This document shows, piece by piece, positions 45,236-55,083 of a stretch of 64,000 nucleotides of DNA. The notes under the pieces are model-generated. The model was not told the DNA's origin. It ran no database searches and saw only the letters and a program-made list of their open reading frames with translations. The DNA is from Legionella cincinnatiensis (GTDB taxonomy: Bacteria > Pseudomonadota > Gammaproteobacteria > Legionellales > Legionellaceae): positions 372,001 to 436,000 of the forward strand of contig NZ_UGNX01000001.1 in NCBI RefSeq assembly GCF_900452415.1. Direction: 5' to 3'. The translations under genes and the position numbers were made by a program. Every line of letters begins with the position of its first letter. The stretch's first letter is position 1.

Positions 45236-46288
45236 ATGATTAAATGGTTCAAACGCAGTCATACTCCCGCTGCTTCAGAAGCTGATGAGTCCCAGCATAA
45301 AGAAGAGTTACTACCACAAGCTCCTACGAAAGATGTGGAGCAAGAGCAAGAGCCTGTAAAACAAGGATTTTTTGCGCGTTTTAGGAAAAGTTTAAGTAAA
45401 ACGCGCCATCAGTTAGGTGATGGCATTGGCCGGTTATTGTTAGGAAAAAAAGAAATCAGCCAAGATTTGCTGGATGAGTTAGAAACTCTTTTAATCAGTG
45501 CTGATTTGGGTATAGAAACAACACAAGCAGTATTAAAGCAATTGACAGAAGGTTTAGCGCGTAAGCAATTATCTGACGGTGATGCGGTTTATGAGGCACT
45601 GAAATCTCATTTACAAGCAATTTTAAATCAAAAAAATCAATCACTGACTTTAGAAACTCCTGATCATTCTCCTTTTGTTATTTTAATGGTTGGCGTGAAT
45701 GGGGCCGGTAAAACAACTACAATAGGAAAATTAGCAAAGCAATTTCAACAGCAGGGTAAAAAAGTGATGTTAGCTGCTGGAGATACCTTTAGAGCTGCAG
45801 CAGTAGAACAATTGCTCGTTTGGGGGGAGCGAAACGATATTCCTGTTATTGCCCAACATACAGGTGCTGATAGTGCCTCGGTTATTTTTGATGCCCTGCA
45901 AGCAGCTAAAGCACGAAAAATGGATGTATTAATTGCGGATACGGCGGGACGATTACATACCCAAAGCAATTTAATGGAAGAATTGAAAAAAGTAAAAAGG
46001 GTATTACAAAAACTTTGTCCGGATGCGCCTCATGAAACAATGTTGATATTGGATGCAACTATAGGGCAAAATGCATTAGTTCAAGCAAGGCAATTTAATG
46101 AAGCGGTTGGATTAACGGGTATAACCATGACCAAATTGGACGGAACAGCTAAAGGTGGAATTTTGTTTGCTATTGCTAATGAACTAGGGATACCCTTTCA
46201 TTATATAGGGATTGGTGAGGGAATAGAGGATCTGCAACCCTTTGATGCTGCGCAATTTGTTGGTGCATTATTTAATGATCACATTTGA
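45236..46288 (+). CDS. ftsY: Signal recognition particle receptor FtsY
   Basis: 350 residues: an acidic Glu/Gln-rich A domain (about 1-45), then NG GTPase domain with GVNGAGKTTTIGKLA, GDTFRAAAVEQL, DTAGRLHT and TKLDGTAKGG. It receives SRP-nascent chain complexes at the inner membrane. ftsE starts inside its last codons. Confidence 0.97.
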   Translation: MIKWFKRSHTPAASEADESQHKEELLPQAPTKDVEQEQEPVKQGFFARFRKSLSKTRHQLGDGIGRLLLGKKEISQDLLDELETLLISADLGIETTQAVLKQLTEGLARKQLSDGDAVYEALKSHLQAILNQKNQSLTLETPDHSPFVILMVGVNGAGKTTTIGKLAKQFQQQGKKVMLAAGDTFRAAAVEQLLVWGERNDIPVIAQHTGADSASVIFDALQAAKARKMDVLIADTAGRLHTQSNLMEELKKVKRVLQKLCPDAPHETMLILDATIGQNALVQARQFNEAVGLTGITMTKLDGTAKGGILFAIANELGIPFHYIGIGEGIEDLQPFDAAQFVGALFNDHI

Positions 46289-46925
46289 CCAAGTCAGTAA
46301 ACGTTACCCGGGTGGTTTTGAGGCTTTAAGCCAAGTTAGTTTTACCTTACAAAAAGGAGAGATGATTTTTCTTACTGGGCATTCAGGAGCAGGAAAAAGT
46401 ACTTTACTTAAATTGATCGCTCTATTGGAAAGGCCTACTTCTGGCCAATTAACAATGAATGGCATACGTTTGAATCATTTAAAAAAGCGCGATGTGGCTG
46501 CTCATCGCAGTCAATTAGGGATTACTTTTCAATCACCTTATTTACTGAATGATCGGACAGTTTTTGATAATGTAGCTTTGCCTTTGCAAATTCAAGGCAT
46601 GGCTTCTCCGATGATAGTCAAAAGAGTACACGCAGCACTCGATATGGTGGGTTTGCTTAGTAAGGAAAAAATGCTGCCTATTCACTTATCTGGTGGAGAA
46701 CAACAACGTGTGGGTATTGCCCGCGCTGTAGTTCATAAGCCTGCATTGTTGTTAGCGGATGAACCTACTGGAAATCTTGATCCCAAACTTTCAGCAGAAA
46801 TTATGCTGATTTTCGAACAATTTAATCAAGTAGGAGTGAGTATCTTAATTGCTACCCATGATTTGCCATTAATTGCAGGAATGAAACATCGAATCGTGAT
46901 GCTTAAAGGAGGCCGGATGTGTTAA
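46275..46925 (+). CDS. ftsE: Cell division ATP-binding protein FtsE
   Basis: 216 residues: Walker A GHSGAGKST, Q-loop TFQSPYL, ABC signature LSGGEQQR, Walker B LLLADEPTG, and H-loop THD. FtsEX controls periplasmic amidases at the septum. I use ATG 46275 (MITFDQVSKRYPGG), which overlaps ftsY by 14 nt. An earlier ATG at 46242 is inside ftsY. Confidence 0.96.
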   Translation: MITFDQVSKRYPGGFEALSQVSFTLQKGEMIFLTGHSGAGKSTLLKLIALLERPTSGQLTMNGIRLNHLKKRDVAAHRSQLGITFQSPYLLNDRTVFDNVALPLQIQGMASPMIVKRVHAALDMVGLLSKEKMLPIHLSGGEQQRVGIARAVVHKPALLLADEPTGNLDPKLSAEIMLIFEQFNQVGVSILIATHDLPLIAGMKHRIVMLKGGRMC

Positions 46926-47848
46926 AGGGAATGCGAACAATCCTTGCCTATCACCTGCAAGCAGCAATACAAAGTTTAAATTTATTATGTCGTAGGCCCG
47001 TAGCGACCCTGATGACCTCCATTGTGATTGCTATTACCTTAGCGTTACCCGCTCTTTTTTGGATTATTTCTGATAACTTAGCTCACCTAACAGCAAATTG
47101 GCAACGTGGTGGCCACATTTCCCTTTATTTAAAACCTGGCTTATCTGAAGCAGAGCAACAAAATATAGTGCAGGAAGTACGTAAAACTGATGGAGTAGCA
47201 CACGTTAGCTTAAAGTCTTCCGCGGAGGGACTGTCGGAGTTGACACGACAAGAAGGGATGCAGGATATTATGCGCTATCTTCCTGAAAACCCTCTGCCCG
47301 CAGTGATTGATGTGATACCTGATTTGGTGGCTAACTCACCTGCTAAATTGGACTTATTAGCACGACAGTTGCAAACGATAACTCAGGTTGAGCATGCAAA
47401 AGTTGATATGGAGTGGATAAGCCGTTTGCATGCTCTTTTGAGTTTTGCGGCTACATTTGCTGATTCATTACTTGCTTTATTGGCAATGGCTGTAGTGGTG
47501 ATCGTTGGTACCACTCTTCGTTTAGCGATTCATAGTCGACAAGAAGAAATTCAGGTTTTAAAACTAATCGGTGCGCAAGATCCTTTTATCCTCAGACCTT
47601 TTTTATATTCTGGAATTTGGTATGGGGCAATCGGAGCTATTTTTGCAATCTTTTTGGTTAATATTTTTATATTCAGTTTAGGTGCTGCTCTTAATCAATT
47701 GGCAGTCGTTTATCAAATGCACTATCCGCTAGCAGGGTTGTCAATGCGCCAGATCTTGCTACTTGTTTTGTTTGCAATTATACTAGGATGGATGGGGGCA
47801 AGATTATCTGTGAAGCGACAGTTAGCCTCTATAGAGCCTCAAATATGA
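46919..47848 (+). CDS. ftsX: Cell division membrane protein FtsX
   Basis: 309 residues, four membrane helices with a large periplasmic loop between the first two (about 55-165). Start is GTG 46919, with AAAGGAGG at 46905-46912 six nt upstream; it overlaps ftsE by 7 nt. An ATG at 46931 is less well placed. FtsX transmits ATP-driven changes to cell-wall hydrolase activators. Confidence 0.94.
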   Translation: MLKGMRTILAYHLQAAIQSLNLLCRRPVATLMTSIVIAITLALPALFWIISDNLAHLTANWQRGGHISLYLKPGLSEAEQQNIVQEVRKTDGVAHVSLKSSAEGLSELTRQEGMQDIMRYLPENPLPAVIDVIPDLVANSPAKLDLLARQLQTITQVEHAKVDMEWISRLHALLSFAATFADSLLALLAMAVVVIVGTTLRLAIHSRQEEIQVLKLIGAQDPFILRPFLYSGIWYGAIGAIFAIFLVNIFIFSLGAALNQLAVVYQMHYPLAGLSMRQILLLVLFAIILGWMGARLSVKRQLASIEPQI

Positions 47849-47883
47849 GCTCTTTTATACAGCGAAATTTTAGAGGAAGAAGC

Positions 47884-48738
47884 ATGAGCCAATATTTGCA
47901 ACTTGCCGGAATAAATTTACCTGTGGGCAGTATTGATGCGTATATTCACAGGGTAAATCAAATTCCTATGTTATCTTTAGAGGAAGAGATTGCTTGTGCT
48001 GAGCGTTTCCATTCTGAAGGTGATTTAGAGGCCGCAAGACGCTTAGTACTTGCTCATTTGCGTTATGTTGTTCGCGTCGCTCGTGGTTATTTAGGATATG
48101 GCCTACCTTTGAATGATTTAATTCAAGAAGGTAATATCGGTCTGATGAAGGCGGTAAAACGTTTCGATCCTAAGATGGGCGTACGCCTTGTTTCTTTTGC
48201 AGTGCACTGGATTAAAGCAGAAATCCATGAGTTTGTTTTACGCAACTGGCGTATTGTTAAAGTTGCTACCACTAAAGCACAGCGTAAGCTATTTTTTAAT
48301 CTTCGCCAAATGAAAAACCGCCTAGGCTGGATGAGCCATGAAGATGTGACTGCTGTAGCGAATGATCTGGGCGTAAGCCGTGAAGACGTGCTTGTTATGG
48401 AACAACGCTTGAATGCAATGGACACACCTTACGATGCTCCAGATGCAGATGATCATGATGATTTTCATACCGCTCCTGAACGTTATTTATTTAATCCAAA
48501 TGACGATCCTTCTGTGTTGTTGGAAAATGATAGCACTAGTGATCAAGGACGCGAGAAGTTGATGTTAGCCTTAGAACAATTAGATGAGCGTAGCCAGGAT
48601 ATTTTACAGCAACGTTGGTTGTCAGAAGAAAAATTGACCTTACATGATTTAGCTAAAAAATATGATGTATCTGCCGAGCGTGTTCGACAATTAGAAAAAA
48701 ATGCCATGAAAAAGCTTAAGCAGTATATGGAAAGTTAG
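47884..48738 (+). CDS. rpoH: RNA polymerase sigma factor RpoH (sigma-32)
   Basis: 284 residues: region 2 ([58 protein letters not shown]) contains the RpoH box QRKLFFNLR. Region 4 helix-turn-helix is [28 protein letters not shown]. It directs the heat-shock response. The start at 47884 matches the family, 35 nt after ftsX. Confidence 0.96.
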   Translation: MSQYLQLAGINLPVGSIDAYIHRVNQIPMLSLEEEIACAERFHSEGDLEAARRLVLAHLRYVVRVARGYLGYGLPLNDLIQEGNIGLMKAVKRFDPKMGVRLVSFAVHWIKAEIHEFVLRNWRIVKVATTKAQRKLFFNLRQMKNRLGWMSHEDVTAVANDLGVSREDVLVMEQRLNAMDTPYDAPDADDHDDFHTAPERYLFNPNDDPSVLLENDSTSDQGREKLMLALEQLDERSQDILQQRWLSEEKLTLHDLAKKYDVSAERVRQLEKNAMKKLKQYMES

Positions 48739-48794
48739 GTTTTTCAGTAAACGTGCCTTGTCTGGGGATAATAAAGAAAACTTGGGTAAGGCTT

Positions 48795-49667
48795 TTAATC
48801 CCTATCCTCTAAAAAATCACAAACTAAGCGTTCCACTCGTTCATCCATTAATACACTGATATGATTCGCCTCTGGAAGTAAGCATAATTTTGCATCAGGA
48901 TACTTCTTACAGAACTCGATGGACTCTTTAGTACTAATCGTTTTATCCAGTTCTCCATGGATACATAAAAAAGAAACATGCGGTGTTTGTGAAATAAAAT
49001 GATTTAATCGTATCAATTTCAGGTCAAATTGCGCTTGCTGACGCATCACTTGTCTTAATTGAAGATACCCATGTCCACTCAGCTTAAATTTTTTTGCGAT
49101 ACGGTTTACAGGACTTCGCATTTGAGTTGGTGATGCAATTAAAATGGCGCATTCTGGTTTATATTTTAATTGCCAATCGGGAAGCTGGCCTGACACATTC
49201 AATGTGTTAAGTAACATGGAACCACCAAATGAATGTCCGATAACTGCATAGAATGGTCCATATTGATTGATCGTATCTCTCAAAATGGTTATTGCATCTG
49301 TCCAGGGTAATTGCAACCCTTTAGCTTCTCCATGCGCTGGAAAATCGAGGGCATATACTTCATATCCTTGTTGATATAAGGAGTCGATTAAACGAGCCAT
49401 ATAAGCTGCACGCGATATCCACCCGTGAGCAATCAGCACTTTTTTATTGTTTGTATCGTGTTGAGGCGCAAAACGATGCAATACATAATGACGAGGCAAC
49501 TCTTGGTGAATAACTTCAGTGCGGATTCCCTCAATAAATTCACAAGCACGTTTGGCAAAATCTCTGTATGGTTTTTCCAAAGGAAAAAAGATAGGCGTAA
49601 TAAAAGCCTGATAACACAATTGCGCATGTAATAAATCTCGTACATGGGTTAATGATGAAGTGATCAT
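48795..49667 (-). CDS. Alpha/beta hydrolase
   Basis: 290 residues with an alpha/beta hydrolase fold: VLIAHGWISRAAYMARLID (oxyanion region), nucleophile elbow GHSFGGS, acid in HGELDKTIS and the catalytic His in PEANHISVLMD. No signal peptide. The first 50 residues lie before the fold and are not recognised. Substrate unknown. It stands alone, convergent with rpoH. Confidence 0.8.
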   Translation of the reverse strand: MITSSLTHVRDLLHAQLCYQAFITPIFFPLEKPYRDFAKRACEFIEGIRTEVIHQELPRHYVLHRFAPQHDTNNKKVLIAHGWISRAAYMARLIDSLYQQGYEVYALDFPAHGEAKGLQLPWTDAITILRDTINQYGPFYAVIGHSFGGSMLLNTLNVSGQLPDWQLKYKPECAILIASPTQMRSPVNRIAKKFKLSGHGYLQLRQVMRQQAQFDLKLIRLNHFISQTPHVSFLCIHGELDKTISTKESIEFCKKYPDAKLCLLPEANHISVLMDERVERLVCDFLEDRD

Positions 49668-49923
49668 GATTAATTCCCCCGTTAGATTTTATTTTAAGTG
49701 TAGTCGAAAAAAAGGGGCACTACTTATAATTTTTAGACAAATATTCATGACTTTATCTCTGCACCTCAATTAATATAAACTACACTCTTTTTAAACTAAA
49801 AATACGTTGAATTCATTCTGAATGACTAGCTACTGGATTTTGAACAAAATAGCTATTCTGATGACAAATTTACGATCTCACTATTTAGGTTTATTTATTT
49901 TGTCTTACTTCAGGGAGCTTGAT

Positions 49924-50640
49924 ATGCATACTTCAAATCATATTTATCGCGATGGGGAACAGGAACTTCTGGGTTTTTTAGCATATGATCGATCTATTGT
50001 TGGAACTCGACCTGCAGTATTAGTTGTCCACGATTGGTCGGGTCGTAACGAATTTGCGTGCGATAAAGCAAAAATGCTTGCGGAGATGGGCTATATTGGT
50101 TTTGCCGTAGATATGTATGGTCAAGGGAAACTTGGTGCTACTGTAGAGGAAAAGCAAGCCTTAATGACTCCCTTAATGTCACAACAATCTTTGTTACGCC
50201 AGCGGATAAAGGCCGGATTAGCTGCTGTTTGCTGTATTCCTAAAGTAGACGGTAACCAAGTTGCAATTATAGGTTTTTGTTTTGGTGGTTTATGTGCCCT
50301 TGAATTAGCACGTTCTGGTGCGGATCTTAAGGGCGTGGTGAGTTTTCATGGGCTATTACATCAACCTGGAACTCTTAAATCAGAGCCTATCAAAGCGAAG
50401 ATTTTAGCTTTACATGGTTATGATGATCCTATGGTCCAGCCCGAACAGGTACACGCATTTTGCAAAGAGATGACGGATGCCAACGTGGATTGGCAAATGC
50501 ATATGTACGGACATGTTCAGCATGCATTTACTAATCCAAATGCACATGATACTCAACTGGGCACTATTTATAATGAAGTTGCCGCACAACGCTCTTGGCA
50601 AGCGATGAGCTATTTTTTGCAACAAATTTTTGCTAAATAA
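49924..50640 (+). CDS. Dienelactone hydrolase family protein
   Basis: 238 residues with the DLH signature. The nucleophile elbow is IGFCFGGLCA with a cysteine nucleophile, then acid in LHGYDDPMVQ and catalytic His in VQHAFTNP. Real substrates of such proteins outside aromatic degradation are usually unknown. I start at ATG 49924, where AGGGAG lies about 8 nt upstream; a longer frame from 49822 adds 34 unlike residues. A repeat-type hairpin follows directly. Confidence 0.85.
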   Translation: MHTSNHIYRDGEQELLGFLAYDRSIVGTRPAVLVVHDWSGRNEFACDKAKMLAEMGYIGFAVDMYGQGKLGATVEEKQALMTPLMSQQSLLRQRIKAGLAAVCCIPKVDGNQVAIIGFCFGGLCALELARSGADLKGVVSFHGLLHQPGTLKSEPIKAKILALHGYDDPMVQPEQVHAFCKEMTDANVDWQMHMYGHVQHAFTNPNAHDTQLGTIYNEVAAQRSWQAMSYFLQQIFAK

Positions 50641-50645
50641 CATGT

Positions 50646-50680
50646 TCGACATCAAAGGCATGAAAATACCTTTGATGTCG
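50646..50680 (+). repeat. Hairpin after the dienelactone hydrolase gene (repeat family, copy C)
   Basis: CGACATCAAAGG (50647-50658), loop of 10, CCTTTGATGTCG (50669-50680): a perfect 12-bp stem right after the stop, no T run. The stem and flanks (TCGAC...GTCGCTC) resemble the hairpins of copy A (4797) and copy B (56005). The conserved tail of copies A and B is not recognisable here. Confidence 0.5.
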
Positions 50681-50751
50681 CTCCCCAAATGCCGCCGCGA
50701 ATGTAATTAAAAAATTATTATAATGGGGTCGATTGTGATGGAACAAAGAAT

Positions 50752-50822
50752 TATAATTCGCAAAAATAATTTTGCTTCTATGCGTTTTTCCGTAAGCTCC
50801 AATACTAGTGATGCGAATTATA
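50752..50822. promoter_or_regulatory. Inverted repeat upstream of the NRPS-like gene
   Basis: TATAATTCGC (50752-50761) and GCGAATTATA (50813-50822) are perfect inverted 10-mers 51 nt apart. The first overlaps a 12-bp palindrome GAATTATAATTC (50748-50759). Placed 96 nt before the NRPS-like start; could be paired operator sites or a stem. Confidence 0.4.
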
Positions 50823-50917
50823 GATATTGAAATATGTTTTGTCTGCTTCGCTTTATTCAAATAAGCATTAAAATTAATGAATCATGGAAAATGACGCAAT
50901 AAATAGGAGCAACCCAT

Positions 50918-53900
50918 TTGAGCTTTTCATCCGGTTATAACACTATGCAATTGCATCATTTTTTTGAACGTTCCGTGGATCATTATTCAAGTAATATTGC
51001 TTTAATTTGTGATAATGCATTTATTTCCTATCAAGAATTAGAGTGTCGTGCGAATCAATTGGCTCATTACCTTTATGAGAAAAAAATAACCAAAGGGAGT
51101 GTCGTAGGGATCCTATTAGAGCGATCCGTAGAATGCTATATTGCCATCTTAGCTATTTTAAAAACAGGGGCAGTGTATGTTCCTATTGAAGTTGATTATC
51201 CAGACGAACGAATTAACTATATTCTCTCTGATCTGGCGTTTGATGCTGTTTTAACCACATCGCTGCAAGTGGCAAATAAAAAGTTGATTTGGCCAGTTTT
51301 TTATACGCTTGATACGCTGAGTGAGGAAATCGCCAAACAACCTACAATCCGCTTAAGGCCTCATTGCAAACGAAGTGCTGATGATTTGTGTTACATCATT
51401 TATACCTCAGGCTCTACTGGAAAACCCAAAGGGGTAGAAATTACGCAACGCAGTATTTGTCATTATGTTCAAATTGCTAGTGAACTCTATAATATGGACA
51501 GTAATGACCGTGTGTATCAAGGTTTTTCTTTGGCTTTTGATGCCTCATTAGAAGAGTTTTGGATGGCTTTTGCTAATGGAGCTGCTCTAATTGCATGTAC
51601 TGCAAAAGAAATACGCTCCGGGTTGGGCTTAATTTCTTTTTTAGAACAACATAAGGTCAGTGTTTTTTCAACGGTACCTACTTTATTAGCTACGTTGGAA
51701 GAGCAACTACCGAGTTTACGGCTGTTAATTTTGGGTGGGGAAACTTGTCCCACAAGTTTAGTCAAACGTTGGAGTAGAGACGGATTACGGATTGTCAATA
51801 CTTATGGCCCTACTGAGGCTACAGTTATTGCTACTTATGCTGAATGTCATCCTGAAAAAGAAATTACCATAGGCCGGCCTTTACCGGGTTATGAAGTGCT
51901 TATCGTGGATGAGCAATTACAAGAAGTAGAAACAGGTGTAGAAGGCGAGTTATGTATTGCCGGAGTTGCTTTGGCGCGGGGTTATGTAAATCGGCCTGAG
52001 AATACAGCAGAAAAATTTGTGTTGAATCCAAAAAATAAAAAGCAACGCTTGTACCGAACAGGTGATCTGGTTTCAAGAACGGCTCATGGGGAATTACGTT
52101 TTGCAGGGCGTGTAGATGATCAAGTCAAGTTGCGTGGATTTCGTATTGAATTAAACGAAATTGAAGCGGTCATTATGAGCTATGTTGGAATTAAACAAGC
52201 AGTGGTTTCTTTGCAAGTACTGGAGCAGCCTACTTTAGTTGCTTATTTAATTCTTGATAAAAGCCCTATATTTGACGCCAATAAGCTTAAGGCTTTTTTA
52301 AGATCTTGTCTGCCTGATTATATGATTCCCTCAATAATCGAAGTTTTAGAAACTTTTCCTGTTTTGGCAAGTGGCAAAATAAATAGAAAAGAGTTGCCAA
52401 AACCTGCACAACAGAAAACTGAAAAATTAAAAAATACACCCACTTCTACACTTGCCAAAGAAATCGCACTGGTTTGGGAAGAGGCATTAAACTGTTCAAA
52501 CATTTCAATGGATGATGATTTTTTCTATGATTTAGGTGGCCATTCGCTGTATGCAGCTAAAGTCATTTCTAATTTGCGCAAAATACCTGCTTTGCAAAAT
52601 ATATCAATTTTAGATTTATATAAAAACCCTACAATTAGACAGTTAGAACAGAAGTTTCATGATGCGAAGACTCATTCGAACTCTCATAAAGAAGAGATCG
52701 TTAAGGAGAAGTACAAGGTCCCAGCATGGAATTATTATTTGTGTGGTTTGGGGCAGGTATTTGGTTGTTTCTTACAATATGGTTTAGGAACTTTGCAATT
52801 ATTAGCGGTGATTCTGTGTTATAGCTGGGTCAGCTCTAAATATTCAATGATCTCAAAAGAGTCAGAGCTTGTATTTTTTGCTTTATTTTTATCGATGCCA
52901 TTCATTTCTTTATTTATAACAGTAGGATTGAAATGGCTATTATTAGGGCAAGTAAAACCAGGAAAATATCCCTTATGGGGGTGGTTTTATTTTCGTTGGT
53001 GGTTGGTGCGACGACTGCAACATAATTTGTTTCTGCCTAAATTTTTGGTTGGCTCTTCTTTGATTAATATCTATTATCGATTATTAGGCGCTAAAATAGG
53101 AAAAAATTGTTATATAGGGTCTATGTATGTGGGAACTCCTGATTTATTCAGTGTAGGAGAGAATACTTCTATAGGCACTGACAGTAAATTAAATGGTTAT
53201 ATCGTTGAAGATGGTTGGTTAAAAATAGGAACTATAGCTATAGGTGATCATTGTTACGTAGGCCCTCGTTCGGTAATTGGGATCAATACAACAATTGAAA
53301 GTCATGCCGTTCTGGACGAAATGTCGATGCTTCCTGATCAGGGCGTACTCCCGAAAAAGACTTATTTTTCAGGTTCTCCGGCAGTATCTGGCGCTCTTCC
53401 TGCCGATCATATTACCCAACGACAAGTAAAGATTACAGAGCCAACTAGAGTGAAGAGTATCTGTTTTGGTCTTCTTCATTATCTAGGCATAGTCTTTGCC
53501 ATCATGGTGTATTACTTGTGTCTCATCCCATCAATTTCATTAATTAGCTATTATTATGATCAAGGACGTTATTTTACTACCATGTTTTTTGCCATCCCTT
53601 TAGGGAGCATATTATTTTTAAGCTCTTATTATCTTTGTACCCTAATTTGTAAAAAGATTATTTTGCATAAGGTAAAACCCGGCCATTATCCTTTAAAAAG
53701 TTGGTATTATCTTCGCCATTGGACGTTTATGAAAATTTTTGATGTTAATGAAATACACGTTCTGGCAGACTCCTTGTATCTTCCTGCTTTTTTGCGTTTG
53801 CTTGGGGCAAAATTGGGCAAAAAAGTGGAAATGGGTGAAACACCGCATCTTATACCTGATCTTCTTACCATTAAAGATGGAGGATTTACCGCCAGTTCGG

Positions 53901-54922
53901 TTGCTCTAGCTTGGCCTAATGTTTACAACGGCTTTATTTCTTTTGCGCCAGTGTCTATTGGACAAGAAGCATTTGTGGGTAATGTAAGTTTGTTACCTGC
54001 AGGCCAATCAATTGGTGATGGGGCACTGTTAGGGTGTCTTTCTGTGACTCCTCCTGGTGAGCAAGCAAAAGAACCCTATTCTTCCTGGTTGGGTTCCCCG
54101 GCTGTTTTTCTCCCTCGGCGGGAATTAGCGGTTGGATTTTCTGAGCAAGAGAGATTTAATCCGCCCCTTAAACTTTATTGTCTACGCTTGCTTATTGAGT
54201 TTATAAGAATTATTTTACCAACAGCATTTTCACTAATCATTTTGTTTAATTTATTGTATGTTGTGGATTATATGCTCATGGAGCACTCCTGGTTTGTTAC
54301 GGCACTTGTATTACCTCCAACTGAATTATTTTTTACTGCCAGTCTGATTAGTTTATTAATTGCTTTAAAGTGGATAATGTTGGGTAAATTGAAACCTTTA
54401 ACTAAACCATTGTGGGATCCTTTTATTTGGAAAAATGATGTGATTGAATATTCGTATAGCTACTTTATTAACCCCCATTTTACTGAAAAAGTTTTAGGGA
54501 CTCCTTTTGCGCTTTGTGTTGAACGTTGTTTGGGAACTAAAGTAGGCAAACGAATTTATGTGGGTACGGAAGGATTTGCAGAGTTTGATTTAATTACTAT
54601 TGGTGATGATGTATGTATTAATGACGGGGCGAGAATACAGACTCATCTTTATGAAGATCGAGTATTTAAAGTCTCTCATTTAACAATTAACTCTGGATGT
54701 AACGTAGGGGCTGACTCCATCATTCTTTATAATACGCTGATGGAAGAAAATTCTACCTTAGGAAGCCTTTCTTTATTAATGAAAGGTGAGCGTTTACCTG
54801 AAAATACTCATTGGGCCGGTATTCCTGCGCAATCAGCTGCACCTAGTTTTTCATCTCAAGCTATTAGGGTCCAGCCTGTCGTAGAAAAAGATAAGGAAGA
54901 GGCGATTCCAGAGTTATTATAG
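50918..54922 (+). CDS. Single-module NRPS-like membrane synthetase (poly-lysine synthetase-like: A-PCP-three transmembrane/beta-helix units)
   Basis: 1,334 residues. Adenylation domain (about 10-500): A3 YIIYTSGSTGKPKGVEI, A4 FDASLEEFW (D208), A5 NTYGPTEAT, A7 RLYRTGDLV, A8 GRVDDQVKLRGFRIE, A10 SGKINRKEL. Carrier domain with phosphopantetheine Ser543 (DLGGHSLYA). Three repeats follow, each of two membrane helices plus a left-handed beta-helix-like soluble part (about 605-825, 852-1045, 1092-1307). This is the layout of epsilon-poly-L-lysine synthetase (A-T-C1-C2-C3). My hand-read specificity residues are D-A-E-S-I-G-T-V-I-K, near the known Lys code D-A-E-S-I-G-S-V-C-K. The start is TTG 50918, with AGGAG at 50905-50909; ATG 50945 is the alternative. 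Product is inference. Confidence 0.85.
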   Translation: MSFSSGYNTMQLHHFFERSVDHYSSNIALICDNAFISYQELECRANQLAHYLYEKKITKGSVVGILLERSVECYIAILAILKTGAVYVPIEVDYPDERINYILSDLAFDAVLTTSLQVANKKLIWPVFYTLDTLSEEIAKQPTIRLRPHCKRSADDLCYIIYTSGSTGKPKGVEITQRSICHYVQIASELYNMDSNDRVYQGFSLAFDASLEEFWMAFANGAALIACTAKEIRSGLGLISFLEQHKVSVFSTVPTLLATLEEQLPSLRLLILGGETCPTSLVKRWSRDGLRIVNTYGPTEATVIATYAECHPEKEITIGRPLPGYEVLIVDEQLQEVETGVEGELCIAGVALARGYVNRPENTAEKFVLNPKNKKQRLYRTGDLVSRTAHGELRFAGRVDDQVKLRGFRIELNEIEAVIMSYVGIKQAVVSLQVLEQPTLVAYLILDKSPIFDANKLKAFLRSCLPDYMIPSIIEVLETFPVLASGKINRKELPKPAQQKTEKLKNTPTSTLAKEIALVWEEALNCSNISMDDDFFYDLGGHSLYAAKVISNLRKIPALQNISILDLYKNPTIRQLEQKFHDAKTHSNSHKEEIVKEKYKVPAWNYYLCGLGQVFGCFLQYGLGTLQLLAVILCYSWVSSKYSMISKESELVFFALFLSMPFISLFITVGLKWLLLGQVKPGKYPLWGWFYFRWWLVRRLQHNLFLPKFLVGSSLINIYYRLLGAKIGKNCYIGSMYVGTPDLFSVGENTSIGTDSKLNGYIVEDGWLKIGTIAIGDHCYVGPRSVIGINTTIESHAVLDEMSMLPDQGVLPKKTYFSGSPAVSGALPADHITQRQVKITEPTRVKSICFGLLHYLGIVFAIMVYYLCLIPSISLISYYYDQGRYFTTMFFAIPLGSILFLSSYYLCTLICKKIILHKVKPGHYPLKSWYYLRHWTFMKIFDVNEIHVLADSLYLPAFLRLLGAKLGKKVEMGETPHLIPDLLTIKDGGFTASSVALAWPNVYNGFISFAPVSIGQEAFVGNVSLLPAGQSIGDGALLGCLSVTPPGEQAKEPYSSWLGSPAVFLPRRELAVGFSEQERFNPPLKLYCLRLLIEFIRIILPTAFSLIILFNLLYVVDYMLMEHSWFVTALVLPPTELFFTASLISLLIALKWIMLGKLKPLTKPLWDPFIWKNDVIEYSYSYFINPHFTEKVLGTPFALCVERCLGTKVGKRIYVGTEGFAEFDLITIGDDVCINDGARIQTHLYEDRVFKVSHLTINSGCNVGADSIILYNTLMEENSTLGSLSLLMKGERLPENTHWAGIPAQSAAPSFSSQAIRVQPVVEKDKEEAIPELL

Positions 54923-55083
54923 GGGTAAAAGCGAAGAGGTCGATCAATAAATCTTGCGATGATTTCACTTTGTGGCACCTCCTCCATCTCTGGTGTTCGC
55001 AAAGAGTGATGTTCTTCTCAATGCCACTTTCCAATATACCTGTAATAGCCCCCTGCGATTATAGAGGGCTTATATGTAATAGG

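Noticed and set aside
49822..49923. A 34-residue N-terminal extension of the dienelactone hydrolase with a hydrophobic stretch
   Set aside because: The family domain and a good ribosome site both begin at 49924. The upstream part looks like intergenic DNA.
50646..50680. Standard rho-independent terminator after the dienelactone hydrolase gene
   Set aside because: The stem is perfect, but no T run follows. It resembles the repeat-family hairpins more.
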